64,000 nucleotides of DNA, taken from NCBI GenBank assembly GCA_963795415.1, contig CAWCHQ010000003.1, forward strand, positions 1,178,001-1,242,000, written 5' to 3'. The position numbers and the translations under genes were made by a program. The notes beneath the pieces are model-generated. The model worked only from the letters and a program-made list of their open reading frames with translations. It had not been told where the DNA came from and did no database searches. Source of the DNA: CAVSUZ01 sp963795415 (lineage in GTDB: Bacteria; Pseudomonadota; Alphaproteobacteria; Acetobacterales; Acetobacteraceae). Of this stretch, positions 1 through 6,700 are shown one piece after another. Position 1 is the first letter of the stretch; every line of letters starts with the position of its first letter.

Positions 1-227
1 TCTGGACCAGGGATCCCGCCCAGGCCCCAGGAGCCTCCCCAATCGCCCGCACCTGGGCAGCCACCCTTGGCAGCCCCTTCGGCGGAGCTGCTTTGGGAAT
101 GGCCGCACCCACCCATGTGTTTGCACCTGCGCCTGCGCCGGTCCTGACTGGTCAATCCACTCCTGGCCGCGGCCTCGCCGCCTACCGCGCGGCACCCATC
201 CCCATCGCCAGCTTCCGCCACGGCTGA
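1..227 (+). CDS. C-terminal part of an unidentified protein
   Basis: One frame (codons beginning at base 3) is open from the left edge to a TGA at 225-227 and gives about 74 residues rich in Ala, Pro and Gly, ending in SFRHG. Third codon positions are strongly G/C, as in the neighbouring genes, which is why I take it as the tail of a real gene cut by the window edge. I recognise no domain. It lies just upstream of the GntR regulator on the same strand. A non-coding reading is possible because the stretch is short and GC-rich DNA has few stops. Confidence 0.4.
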   Translation, partial: WTRDPAQAPGASPIARTWAATLGSPFGGAALGMAAPTHVFAPAPAPVLTGQSTPGRGLAAYRAAPIPIASFRHG

Positions 228-242
228 ATTCCGCCTGCCTCG

Positions 243-1151
243 TTGACATTGCGAGGGTTCCACGGGAAGCAATCCCCGACGGCGTTGAGCGAACCCCTGC
301 GAAAGCCCGCTGAATGGCTTACCGCCACTCCGTTGGCGTGCTACCGATTATCGATAATACATCGAGAATACGCGCTGCCTCCCAACCCCCGCCCGCCACG
401 CGCCCGCCACGCTCTCCGCGATCTTCGCCGCCAGATCGTGATGAACGAACTCGTGCCCGGAACGGTCCTCACCGAGCTCGCCGTCGCCGCCCAGCTCTCC
501 AGCAGCCAGGGCGCCGTCCGGGAAACCCTCCTCCGCCTCGAAGGCGAAGGACTGGTCAGCCGTAACGGTCACCAGGGAACCATCGTCACCCCGCTGGATC
601 GTGAAACCGCCACGGAGATGCTCGATCTGCGAAGACGCATCGAGCTCCGCGGCGGCCGATCCGCAATCACCCGCTTCGGCGCCGGAGACATCGCCGGCCT
701 TCATCGCCTTCTCGACAAAATGCACGAGGATGCCGCCTGCAACAACGCCTGGGCGCTCATCGAAACCGACACCGAGTTTCACCTTGCCATCTTCCGCCTG
801 GCGGGATTGCTCGCCCTGGAACCAATCCTCGCCCGATGCATCCTCCACACCCACCGGTTCCGCCTCTGGGCGCCCTGGCACCATCGCCCGCTCCACCAAA
901 CGGCCGCCCGGCACGCCCCGATCCTCGCCGCCCTGGAACGCGGCGACACCGCCGGCCTGCAGGAAGCGCTCGCCGACCACCTCGACACGATCGTTGAAAC
1001 CAACAGCCAAGGGAGCAGCCAGAACCATGAAACGCCGGAGCTTCATCGCGGTCACCACGGCAAGCCTCATCACCCCCATCGCCCGCCCGCGTGCCCAGGC
1101 GCCAAAAGCCCAGGCGCCAGTGCCGATCCGTTGGTGGTACCATTTCGATGA
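243..1151 (+). CDS. GntR-family transcriptional regulator, FCD (FadR) subfamily
   Basis: Likely repressor of the sugar-uptake genes that follow. An N-terminal winged helix-turn-helix lies at about residues 55-115 (VRETLLRLEGEGLV is the recognition-helix and wing region). A helical FCD ligand-binding domain follows at about 125-250 (DTEFHLAIFRLAG, HTHRFRLW, and a late AxxDHL stretch whose His and Asp are typical metal or ligand contacts). The start is unresolved. TTG at 243 is the longest option, but the conserved domain begins only near base 375, and a perfect palindrome at 347-358 would then sit inside the coding sequence. The reading frame also runs about 125 bases into the next gene, ending in a His/Pro-rich tail untypical of the family. 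This suggests a lost stop or an indel near the end. Confidence 0.8.
   Translation: MTLRGFHGKQSPTALSEPLRKPAEWLTATPLACYRLSIIHREYALPPNPRPPRARHALRDLRRQIVMNELVPGTVLTELAVAAQLSSSQGAVRETLLRLEGEGLVSRNGHQGTIVTPLDRETATEMLDLRRRIELRGGRSAITRFGAGDIAGLHRLLDKMHEDAACNNAWALIETDTEFHLAIFRLAGLLALEPILARCILHTHRFRLWAPWHHRPLHQTAARHAPILAALERGDTAGLQEALADHLDTIVETNSQGSSQNHETPELHRGHHGKPHHPHRPPACPGAKSPGASADPLVVPFR
347..358. promoter_or_regulatory. Perfect 12-bp palindrome, candidate GntR operator
   Basis: ATTATCGATAAT is a perfect 12-bp inverted repeat in an AT-rich patch within very GC-rich DNA. It sits just ahead of the first conserved residues of the GntR regulator. FCD-type GntR proteins commonly bind short AT-bounded palindromes and control their own promoter, so this is a plausible autoregulatory operator overlapping a promoter. 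If so, translation starts downstream of the annotated TTG. The operator role is inferred. Confidence 0.4.
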
Positions 1152-2256
1152 CCCGAAAGCCTCCCCCGCCGCCCTGACAGCCGAGTTCGAAAAGGCCAAT
1201 CCCGGCATCCAAATCCACGCCGAGAGCATCCCCTGGGGCGGCGGCAGCGACTACGACACACGCCTCTACACTGCCCTGATCGCCGGCAACGGCCCCGACA
1301 CCGCCATGGTCAAATTCCAGAACCAGCCGCGGCTGCTCGAAATGGACGCGTTGCTGCCCATCGACAAATACATCGCCGCCTGGCCGGCACGCGCCGACAT
1401 CTCCGAGGATCTCTGGAAGCTGCACCGCGCCCCCGACGGCAAGCGGTACTACATGCCGGTCCATTACGTCGTGCTCTACCTCTACGTCCGGCAGGACTGG
1501 CTGGCACAGAAGAACATCCCCCTCCCAACCGACTTCGCCAGCTTCCTGAAGGCCGCCCAGGCTACCACCGGCGACGACCGCTGGGGCTTCGGCCTCCGCG
1601 GCGGCCCCGGAGGCCACGATTTCTGGGCCACCTTCGTGCTCGGCGGCGGCGCCAAGATGGTCAAAGGCGGCCTCGTTTCGCCCGAAGCGCTCGCCGCGAA
1701 TCGTTGGTTCATTGGCCTTTTCCGCACCGACCATGTCTGCCCGCCCTCCGCGCCCGTGGACGGCTTCGTCCAGACTATCGCCAACATGAAGGCCGGCCGT
1801 ACCGCGATGACCATCCACCACATCGGCTCCGCCAACGACCTGTCCGCCGCACTCGGTGATGCCATCACCGCCGTGCCTGTTCCTCGGGGTCCGCAAGGCG
1901 ACGCCTGGGCCACCTATGGCGACGGCTCCAACGCCATCTTCTCGGCCTGCAAGAACCCCGATGCCGCCTGGAAATGGGTCTCCTTCCTCTCCACCGCCCA
2001 GAACAACGCCGCCTTCGCCAAACAGTCCGGCGAGCTTCCGGTCACCACCTCCAGCCTTAAAGTCTGGAACGACCAGCCCAAGCGCTTCGTCGAGGCGTCC
2101 CAGAACTCACTGCCCTTTGCGCGCGTATTGCCCGCCGTCTCCCAGACCGCCGACTTCACCCGCACCGTCTGGCCGCAGACCACCCAGAAGGCCCTCCTGG
2201 GCCAGATCACGCCGGACCAGATGATGCAGACCTTCGAAAAGCTCTATTTCGGCTGA
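1027..2256 (+). CDS. Extracellular sugar-binding protein of an ABC importer (family 1)
   Basis: Periplasmic receptor delivering a carbohydrate to the two permeases encoded next. The 409-residue length fits the MalE/UgpB class. The N-terminus KRRSFIAVTTASLITPIARP followed by RAQA looks like a signal peptide with a twin-arginine pair. Mature-protein landmarks are WWYHFDD, the FEKANPGI segment, the YTALIAGNGPD loop, and a C-terminal Trp-rich region typical of solute-binding family 1. ATG 1027 was chosen because it gives a complete signal peptide, although it overlaps the upstream regulator frame by about 125 bases. The substrate cannot be read from sequence. The neighbouring isomerase and dehydrogenase suggest a sugar, polyol or sugar acid. 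Confidence 0.88.
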   Translation: MKRRSFIAVTTASLITPIARPRAQAPKAQAPVPIRWWYHFDDPKASPAALTAEFEKANPGIQIHAESIPWGGGSDYDTRLYTALIAGNGPDTAMVKFQNQPRLLEMDALLPIDKYIAAWPARADISEDLWKLHRAPDGKRYYMPVHYVVLYLYVRQDWLAQKNIPLPTDFASFLKAAQATTGDDRWGFGLRGGPGGHDFWATFVLGGGAKMVKGGLVSPEALAANRWFIGLFRTDHVCPPSAPVDGFVQTIANMKAGRTAMTIHHIGSANDLSAALGDAITAVPVPRGPQGDAWATYGDGSNAIFSACKNPDAAWKWVSFLSTAQNNAAFAKQSGELPVTTSSLKVWNDQPKRFVEASQNSLPFARVLPAVSQTADFTRTVWPQTTQKALLGQITPDQMMQTFEKLYFG

Positions 2257-2260
2257 CATC

Positions 2261-3190
2261 GTGGCGAGCAGCCCAGCCGCCGTCGGCCGCCCGGGCCTCG
2301 CCCCGGCCCGGCTCCGGGCTCGCCGCATCTCTACCGCGTCCACGCCCTGGGCCATGCTTGCCCCGGCCCTGCTCGCAACACTGGTCCTCGTCCTTATCCC
2401 AGCGGCGCAAACCATCTGGATGTCCTTCCATCAGGTAATCCTGTTCCGTCCACGCGTGCGTCCCTTCGTCGGCCTCGCCAATTACGCCGCTTCCCTCGCC
2501 GACCCCGCCTTCTGGGCCAGCCTGCTCAATTCCCTCATCTGGGTCGTCTGTGCCGTCGGCCTGCAATTCCTTCTCGGGCTCGCCGCCGCCCTGCTCCTGA
2601 ACCGCAGCTTCGCCTGGCGCGGCATCGCCCGGGCCATGATCGTCGTCCCCTGGGCCCTTCCCAGCGTCATCATCGGACTGGTCTGGACCTGGATGCTCGA
2701 CTTCAACCTTGGCCTGCTGAACGAGCTCGGCGTCCGCCTCGGCATCCTAGCCCACCCCATCGCCTGGCTCGCCCAGCCAGGCACGGCCATGTGCGCCGTC
2801 ATCCTCGCCGTGGTCTGGCAGGGCTTTCCGTTCTTCGCCGTCACCCTGCTGGCCGGACTGCAATCCATCCCCGGAGAACTCTACGAAGCCGCATCCCTCG
2901 ATGGCGCGCGCGCCTGGGCCAAATTCCGCCACGTCACCTTACCCGGCCTCGCCAGCGTTATCGCCACCGCCCTCCTGCTCCGCACCATCTGGGTCGCGAA
3001 CTCCCTCGACCTGATTCTCGTCATGACCGGCGGAGGCCCTGGCACTGCCACCCAGACGCTTCCGCTGCACGCCTTCCTCACCGCCTGGTCCGGCGGCAAT
3101 TACGGCCAGGGATCCGCCCTCGCCGTCATTCTCACCCTCATTCTGCTCGGCGTTGTCATCACCTACCTGGTCCGGACCCGCCAGCCATGA
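2261..3190 (+). CDS. ABC sugar transporter permease, MalF/UgpA type
   Basis: Inner-membrane channel subunit, 309 residues with about six hydrophobic segments, the first at roughly 28-50. The cytoplasmic EAA loop that contacts the ATPase is clear at about residues 207-224 (ELYEAASLDGARAWAKF). GTG 2261 follows the binding-protein stop by four bases, implying translational coupling. The N-terminal 25 residues are Arg/Pro/Ala-rich and poorly conserved, so an internal start is possible. It pairs with the MalG-like subunit downstream. No cognate ATPase gene is present in the cluster. Confidence 0.9.
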   Translation: MASSPAAVGRPGLAPARLRARRISTASTPWAMLAPALLATLVLVLIPAAQTIWMSFHQVILFRPRVRPFVGLANYAASLADPAFWASLLNSLIWVVCAVGLQFLLGLAAALLLNRSFAWRGIARAMIVVPWALPSVIIGLVWTWMLDFNLGLLNELGVRLGILAHPIAWLAQPGTAMCAVILAVVWQGFPFFAVTLLAGLQSIPGELYEAASLDGARAWAKFRHVTLPGLASVIATALLLRTIWVANSLDLILVMTGGGPGTATQTLPLHAFLTAWSGGNYGQGSALAVILTLILLGVVITYLVRTRQP

Positions 3191-3200
3191 CGTGCGTTAC

Positions 3201-3268
3201 TCAACCTCTCCCCTTGAGGGTCTTTGCGGAAGAGGTCGGCGCGCGCCGCGCGCCGGGTGAGGGGTCAG
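3201..3268. repeat. REP-like palindromic element between the two permease genes
   Basis: The spacer between the two permease genes holds a CCTCTCCCCTTGAGGG motif at one end and GGGTGAGGGGTC at the other, flanking a GC-rich self-complementary core (GGCGCGCGCCGCGCGCC). Dispersed repeats of this CTCTCCCC...GGTGAGGGG kind are common in proteobacterial intergenic regions. It occupies almost the whole gap inside an otherwise tightly packed operon and could fold in the mRNA to lower expression of the distal genes. Only one copy is seen in this window. Confidence 0.55.
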
Positions 3269-3299
3269 GCTCGGAACGTCGAACACGCCCGGAGCTGCC

Positions 3300-4127
3300 A
3301 TGAACCGCGGCCTCGCCCGCCTTCTCGGCACCGAGCTGCCCGTGGCCGCCATCCTCGTCTTTGCCCTCTTCCCGTGGGTATGGATGGTTCTCTGCTCCTT
3401 CCGCCCCGAGACGGAGCTGACCCGCTCGCCCATTACCCTCCTGCCCCAGACTTTCACCCTGGCCAACGACATCGCCCTCCTCGGCCGCACCTCCTTCGCT
3501 CAGAACCTGCGCGACAGCCTCGTCGTCGCAACCGGCGCCGTTCTGCTCGGTCTTCTCCTTGCGATCCCGGCTGCCTATGCCTTCTCGCGCTTTCGCTTCC
3601 CCGGCCGGCAGATCCTGCGGGTGCAGTTCCTCGCCATCAACATGTTCCCCGTGGTCATGCTGATCCTGCCGCTTTTCGTTCTGCTGCGGCAGTTCAGACT
3701 GCTGGACACCTACTTCGCCCTCATCGCCGGCCACGCGACTTTCACTCTGCCCTTCGCCATCTGGCTGCTGACGAGCTACATGGACGGCATTCCGGTCGAG
3801 CTGGATCAGGCCGCTGCCATCGACGGCGCCACCCGCCTCCAATCGCTGCGTCTTGTGGTTCTTCCGTTGGCGCTGCCCGGCGTCATCGCCGTCTGCATCT
3901 ATCTCTTCATCGCTTCCTGGAACGAATACCTGTTCGCCCTGATGCTCGGGGGCGAGCATGTCCGCACAGTTACCGTGGCCCTGCAGCTCTTCATCGGTGA
4001 AAACGAAATCCAGTGGGGCCTGCTGATGGCCGGCGGCACCCTGGTCGCCCTCCCCGCCGTGATTCTTTTTCTCTTCGCGCAACGAAGCCTTATCAGTGGC
4101 CTGACCGGAGGAGCCGTCAAAGGATGA
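3300..4127 (+). CDS. ABC sugar transporter permease, MalG/UgpE type
   Basis: Second inner-membrane channel subunit, 275 residues and six predicted helices. The EAA loop lies at about residues 165-182 (ELDQAAAIDGATRLQSL) and the family end motif IASWNEYLFAL near residue 205. This is typical of the MalG/UgpE/LacG group. It is separated from the partner permease by a palindromic repeat rather than by the usual overlap. Its stop overlaps the ATG of the following isomerase (ATGA), indicating coupling to the catabolic genes. Confidence 0.9.
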   Translation: MNRGLARLLGTELPVAAILVFALFPWVWMVLCSFRPETELTRSPITLLPQTFTLANDIALLGRTSFAQNLRDSLVVATGAVLLGLLLAIPAAYAFSRFRFPGRQILRVQFLAINMFPVVMLILPLFVLLRQFRLLDTYFALIAGHATFTLPFAIWLLTSYMDGIPVELDQAAAIDGATRLQSLRLVVLPLALPGVIAVCIYLFIASWNEYLFALMLGGEHVRTVTVALQLFIGENEIQWGLLMAGGTLVALPAVILFLFAQRSLISGLTGGAVKG

Positions 4128-5080
4128 CCCACACCTGGCCGCCGGCAGTCGGCGTGATCTCCATGACCTACATCCGCCCTTTCACCGCGGCGCATTTCCG
4201 TCTCTTCGCGCGCATGAAAGCCGCCGGCATGGATTTCTGCGAACTCCTGGTGCCGGAGGAAGGCGAACTCGACCCCGCCGGGGCTGGCCGTGCCGCCCGC
4301 GATGCCGGCTTGTTCCTGCTGATGGCTGCGCGCGTGAGCCTCCAGCGCGATCTCGCCTCCGCCCACGCTGACGCCCGCCAGGCTGGGATCGATTACCTCC
4401 GCCGGTGCGTGGATGTCGCCGCTGCTTGCGGCGCCGGCATCGTCGGCGGCCCTCTCTACGGCACGCCGCTCGTCTTCGCCGGCCGCACCCCCGCTCCGAT
4501 CAGCGACGCCGACCGGGAAGCCCGCGTTGGCCGCGTCATCGAAGGCCTCCAACACGCCGGCGAATATGCCGCCCCCCACAACGTCCGCCTCGCGGTGGAA
4601 CCGCTGAACCGTTTCGAGACCGACTTCTGCAACACCGCGCGCCAGGCTCTCGATCTGGTCCAGCGCGTCGGCAATCCCGCTGTCGGGATCATGCTGGATA
4701 CCTTCCACATGAACATGGAGGAGGACGATCTTCCCCAGGCCATTCGCCTCGCCGCGCCGCATTTGATCCACTTCCAGGCGAACGAAAACCACCGCGGCTT
4801 TCTGGGCACCGGCCATCTCGACTGGCCCGCAATCTGCCGGGCTTTGTCCGATATCGGCTATTCCGGCGCCATCACCCTGGAGCCCTTCCGCCGCACCGAC
4901 CACCGGCTCTCCGTCCCCCTCGCGCAGTGGCGACCGCCCACCCACAACGAGGACACCGACCTCGCCCATTCCGCCGCCCTGCTCCGCGCCGCCCTGCATG
5001 CCGCCAGAGCGCGATCGCCTGAGGCGCAGACGTCGGAAGGCGTGAATCGCGCTCTGCAAACTAAAAAGAGGTCCGCATGA
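4124..5080 (+). CDS. Sugar phosphate isomerase/epimerase-like TIM-barrel protein
   Basis: Xylose-isomerase-like TIM barrel of the AP-endonuclease-2 fold, 318 residues. Conserved metal-site residues typical of ketose 3-epimerases and related isomerases appear in order: Glu in FCELLVPEEGEL, Glu in AVEPLNRFETDF, Asp/His in GIMLDTFHMNMEED, His in the NENHRGFLGTGH segment, and Glu in ITLEPFRR. It probably interconverts the imported sugar in the cytoplasm. ATG 4124 overlaps the permease stop. The last 25 residues (from about ARSPEA to KKRSA) are encoded by a palindromic repeat at 5006-5055 and lie outside the barrel. Its stop overlaps the start of the dehydrogenase remnant. Confidence 0.85.
   Translation: MTHTWPPAVGVISMTYIRPFTAAHFRLFARMKAAGMDFCELLVPEEGELDPAGAGRAARDAGLFLLMAARVSLQRDLASAHADARQAGIDYLRRCVDVAAACGAGIVGGPLYGTPLVFAGRTPAPISDADREARVGRVIEGLQHAGEYAAPHNVRLAVEPLNRFETDFCNTARQALDLVQRVGNPAVGIMLDTFHMNMEEDDLPQAIRLAAPHLIHFQANENHRGFLGTGHLDWPAICRALSDIGYSGAITLEPFRRTDHRLSVPLAQWRPPTHNEDTDLAHSAALLRAALHAARARSPEAQTSEGVNRALQTKKRSA
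5006..5055. repeat. Palindromic repeat forming the 3' coding end of the isomerase
   Basis: AGAGCGCGAT at 5006-5015 is an exact reverse complement of ATCGCGCTCT at 5046-5055, with a 30-base centre. A related element with the same AGAGC...GTGAATCxxGCTCT plan lies at 53848-53897. Elements of this type are widespread in alphaproteobacterial intergenic DNA. Here the element is in frame with the isomerase and supplies its C-terminal tail. Confidence 0.6.
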
Positions 5081-6014
5081 CCCGCATCGGCTGGATCGGC
5101 TGCGGCACCCACGCTTCTGAAATGCTGCTCCCGGAGCTCGTGCGCCTGCCCGTCCGCCTCGTCGCGCTGTGCGATACCGACGCCGCGCGCCTCCAGGCCG
5201 CCGCCGAGCGCTACGCGTTACTTCCCGCTATACCGATGCCGAGGCTCTTCTCGCGAATGAACCGCTCGACGCTGTGGGCATGGCTGTCGGCCCGGCCGCC
5301 CACGCAAAGCTGGGCGTCGCCGCCCTGGAACGGGGCCTCGCCGTCTTCATGGAAAAACCCCCGGCATCCACCGCCGGCGGAGCCGAGACCCTCGCGCAAA
5401 CCGCCCAGCGCACCGGCCGCCCCTGCGTGGTCGGCTTCATGAAACGCTACTCCACTGCCAACCGCATCGCCCGCAATCTCCTTCGCACACCGGATTTCGG
5501 CCCGGCCGCCAGCCTGCTCGGCGAGTACATGACCGCCCCCACCTACTTCGCCCGCGACCCCGACTACAGCGGCTTTCTGCTCCACCATTGCGTCCACGCC
5601 ATGCACCTCGTCCCCTGGCTGATGGGCGAACCCGTCATCTCGGTCGAGACGCGCCGGCACCAGCTGGCGCCGGGTAAGCTCCTCCTTCATGTCGGCTTCG
5701 GCTTCGCCTCTGGTTCCCTGGCAATCGTTGTCACGGGCACCCACCAGTCGCGCGGCACCCCCATGGAATGGTGGCAGGTCATGGGCGACCACAAGCGCGT
5801 TGAAATCCGCACAGGACACGCTGATCTGGGAACCGAACCTCACTGCTGCCGCCAACGAGGACCACAAAGGCTACCACGCCCTGCTCTCGGCCTTCCTCGC
5901 GCGCGTCCAGGGCGAACCATCTGATGCACCCGATATCTCGGACGGCGTTCAGCCATGCGCGTCCTGGAGGCTATGGTCCGTTCAATGGACTCCGGGACGC
6001 GCGAAGCGCCGTGA
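5077..6014 (+). pseudogene. Gfo/Idh/MocA-type dehydrogenase, broken by three frameshifts
   Basis: NAD(P)-dependent sugar oxidoreductase expected to act with the neighbouring isomerase. The Rossmann N-terminus (RIGWIGCGTHASEMLLPEL) begins at ATG 5077. The frame shifts near 5214-5220, after which DAVGMAVGPAAHAKLG and the catalytic-lysine motif FMEKPPAST are read. It shifts again near 5812-5820 (to DTLIWEPNLTAAANEDHKGY) and once more near 5950 (to AMRVLEAMVRSMDSGTREA, stop 6012-6014). All family landmarks are present in order, so each break needs only a base or two. Either the gene is recently dead or the sequence has errors here. Confidence 0.8.
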
Positions 6015-6018
6015 TCTG

Positions 6019-6069
6019 ATACCAGCCGGCTGGCGAGACAGGACGGCCCGTTCGCATGCCGGCTGGCAT
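6019..6069. repeat. Inverted repeat of the ATACCAGCCGGC family
   Basis: ATACCAGCCGGC at 6019-6030 is answered by GCCGGCTGGCAT at 6058-6069 (one mismatch). The same arm sequence forms two further hairpins at 24197-24321. It lies directly after the dehydrogenase remnant and before the cyclic-nucleotide-binding gene, so it may act as a terminator for the sugar operon. Nothing else is seen in 6015-6181. Confidence 0.55.
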
Positions 6070-6181
6070 GATCTGGCATCAGGCAGCATAGTCGCTACAA
6101 TCAAGGGGCGCCCACGCCGGCTCCCGTCTTCTCCGCACAGGCGGGAATTCAGGCTGCAGGGCCGGCGAAAGAAGATGCCCG

Positions 6182-6637
6182 ATGCCAATGCTGTTCAACT
6201 ACCATGATCCATCGGCCGAAATTGCCACACATCACGGCCCCATTCTGTCGAACCTCAATGATTCCGAATGGGACAAGCTGATCGGATGCATGGAACGGAA
6301 GCTCTTCCCGCCCGGCGCACGCATTCTGGCAGCAGGCGCCAGGGACCGGACATTGTACTTCGTCGTGGCCGGCACTGTGAACGTCGTTGTCGACAGACCG
6401 AAAGGACCGGTCCAGGTTGCATCGATTACCGGAGGCTCAGTGTTCGGTGAAATTTCCTTTTTTGATGGCGAGCCGCGTTCGGCTCATGTGTTCGCCCAGG
6501 ACCAGGTCGAGGTGCTGTCGCTCCGGGCGGAGCGGCTGGAACATCTGGTCGCCTGGCATCCCTGCATAGCGCACAAACTGCTGATGGAGCTCGGCCGGGT
6601 CATGAGCCAGCGCCTCCGCCAATTCTATGCGGAGTAA
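6182..6637 (+). CDS. Single-domain cyclic-nucleotide-binding protein
   Basis: A 151-residue protein consisting of one Crp-like cNMP-binding beta-barrel. Landmarks are LFPPGARILAAG, DRTLYFVVAGTVNVV, the phosphate-binding cassette region GSVFGEISFFDGEPRSAHV, and a C-terminal helix. No helix-turn-helix follows, so it is not a DNA-binding Crp/Fnr regulator. It is probably a soluble sensor acting on a partner protein. ATG 6182 or the in-frame ATG 6188 are both possible. It precedes the 879-residue Fe-S/FAD fusion by 63 bases, and a regulatory link to that enzyme is the natural inference. In some bacteria I believe similar modules are fused to such enzymes, but I cannot check this here. Confidence 0.8.
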   Translation: MPMLFNYHDPSAEIATHHGPILSNLNDSEWDKLIGCMERKLFPPGARILAAGARDRTLYFVVAGTVNVVVDRPKGPVQVASITGGSVFGEISFFDGEPRSAHVFAQDQVEVLSLRAERLEHLVAWHPCIAHKLLMELGRVMSQRLRQFYAE

Positions 6638-6700
6638 TCACGGCTCCGTGTTTTCGCTTGCTCAGCCCGAATGAGCTCATAATTCGCCTGGAACTTTAGA

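Noticed and set aside
348..1229. Long minus-strand open frame opposite the GntR regulator
   Set aside because: Gly/Val/Glu-rich shadow of the real gene; no start context and no recognisable domain.
3201..4082. Long minus-strand frame opposite the second permease
   Set aside because: Hydrophilic Glu/Gly/Gln-rich product typical of the antisense of a membrane-protein gene.
6182..6637. Crp/Fnr transcription factor
   Set aside because: The protein ends after the cNMP-binding domain and dimer helix; no helix-turn-helix is encoded in any frame downstream.
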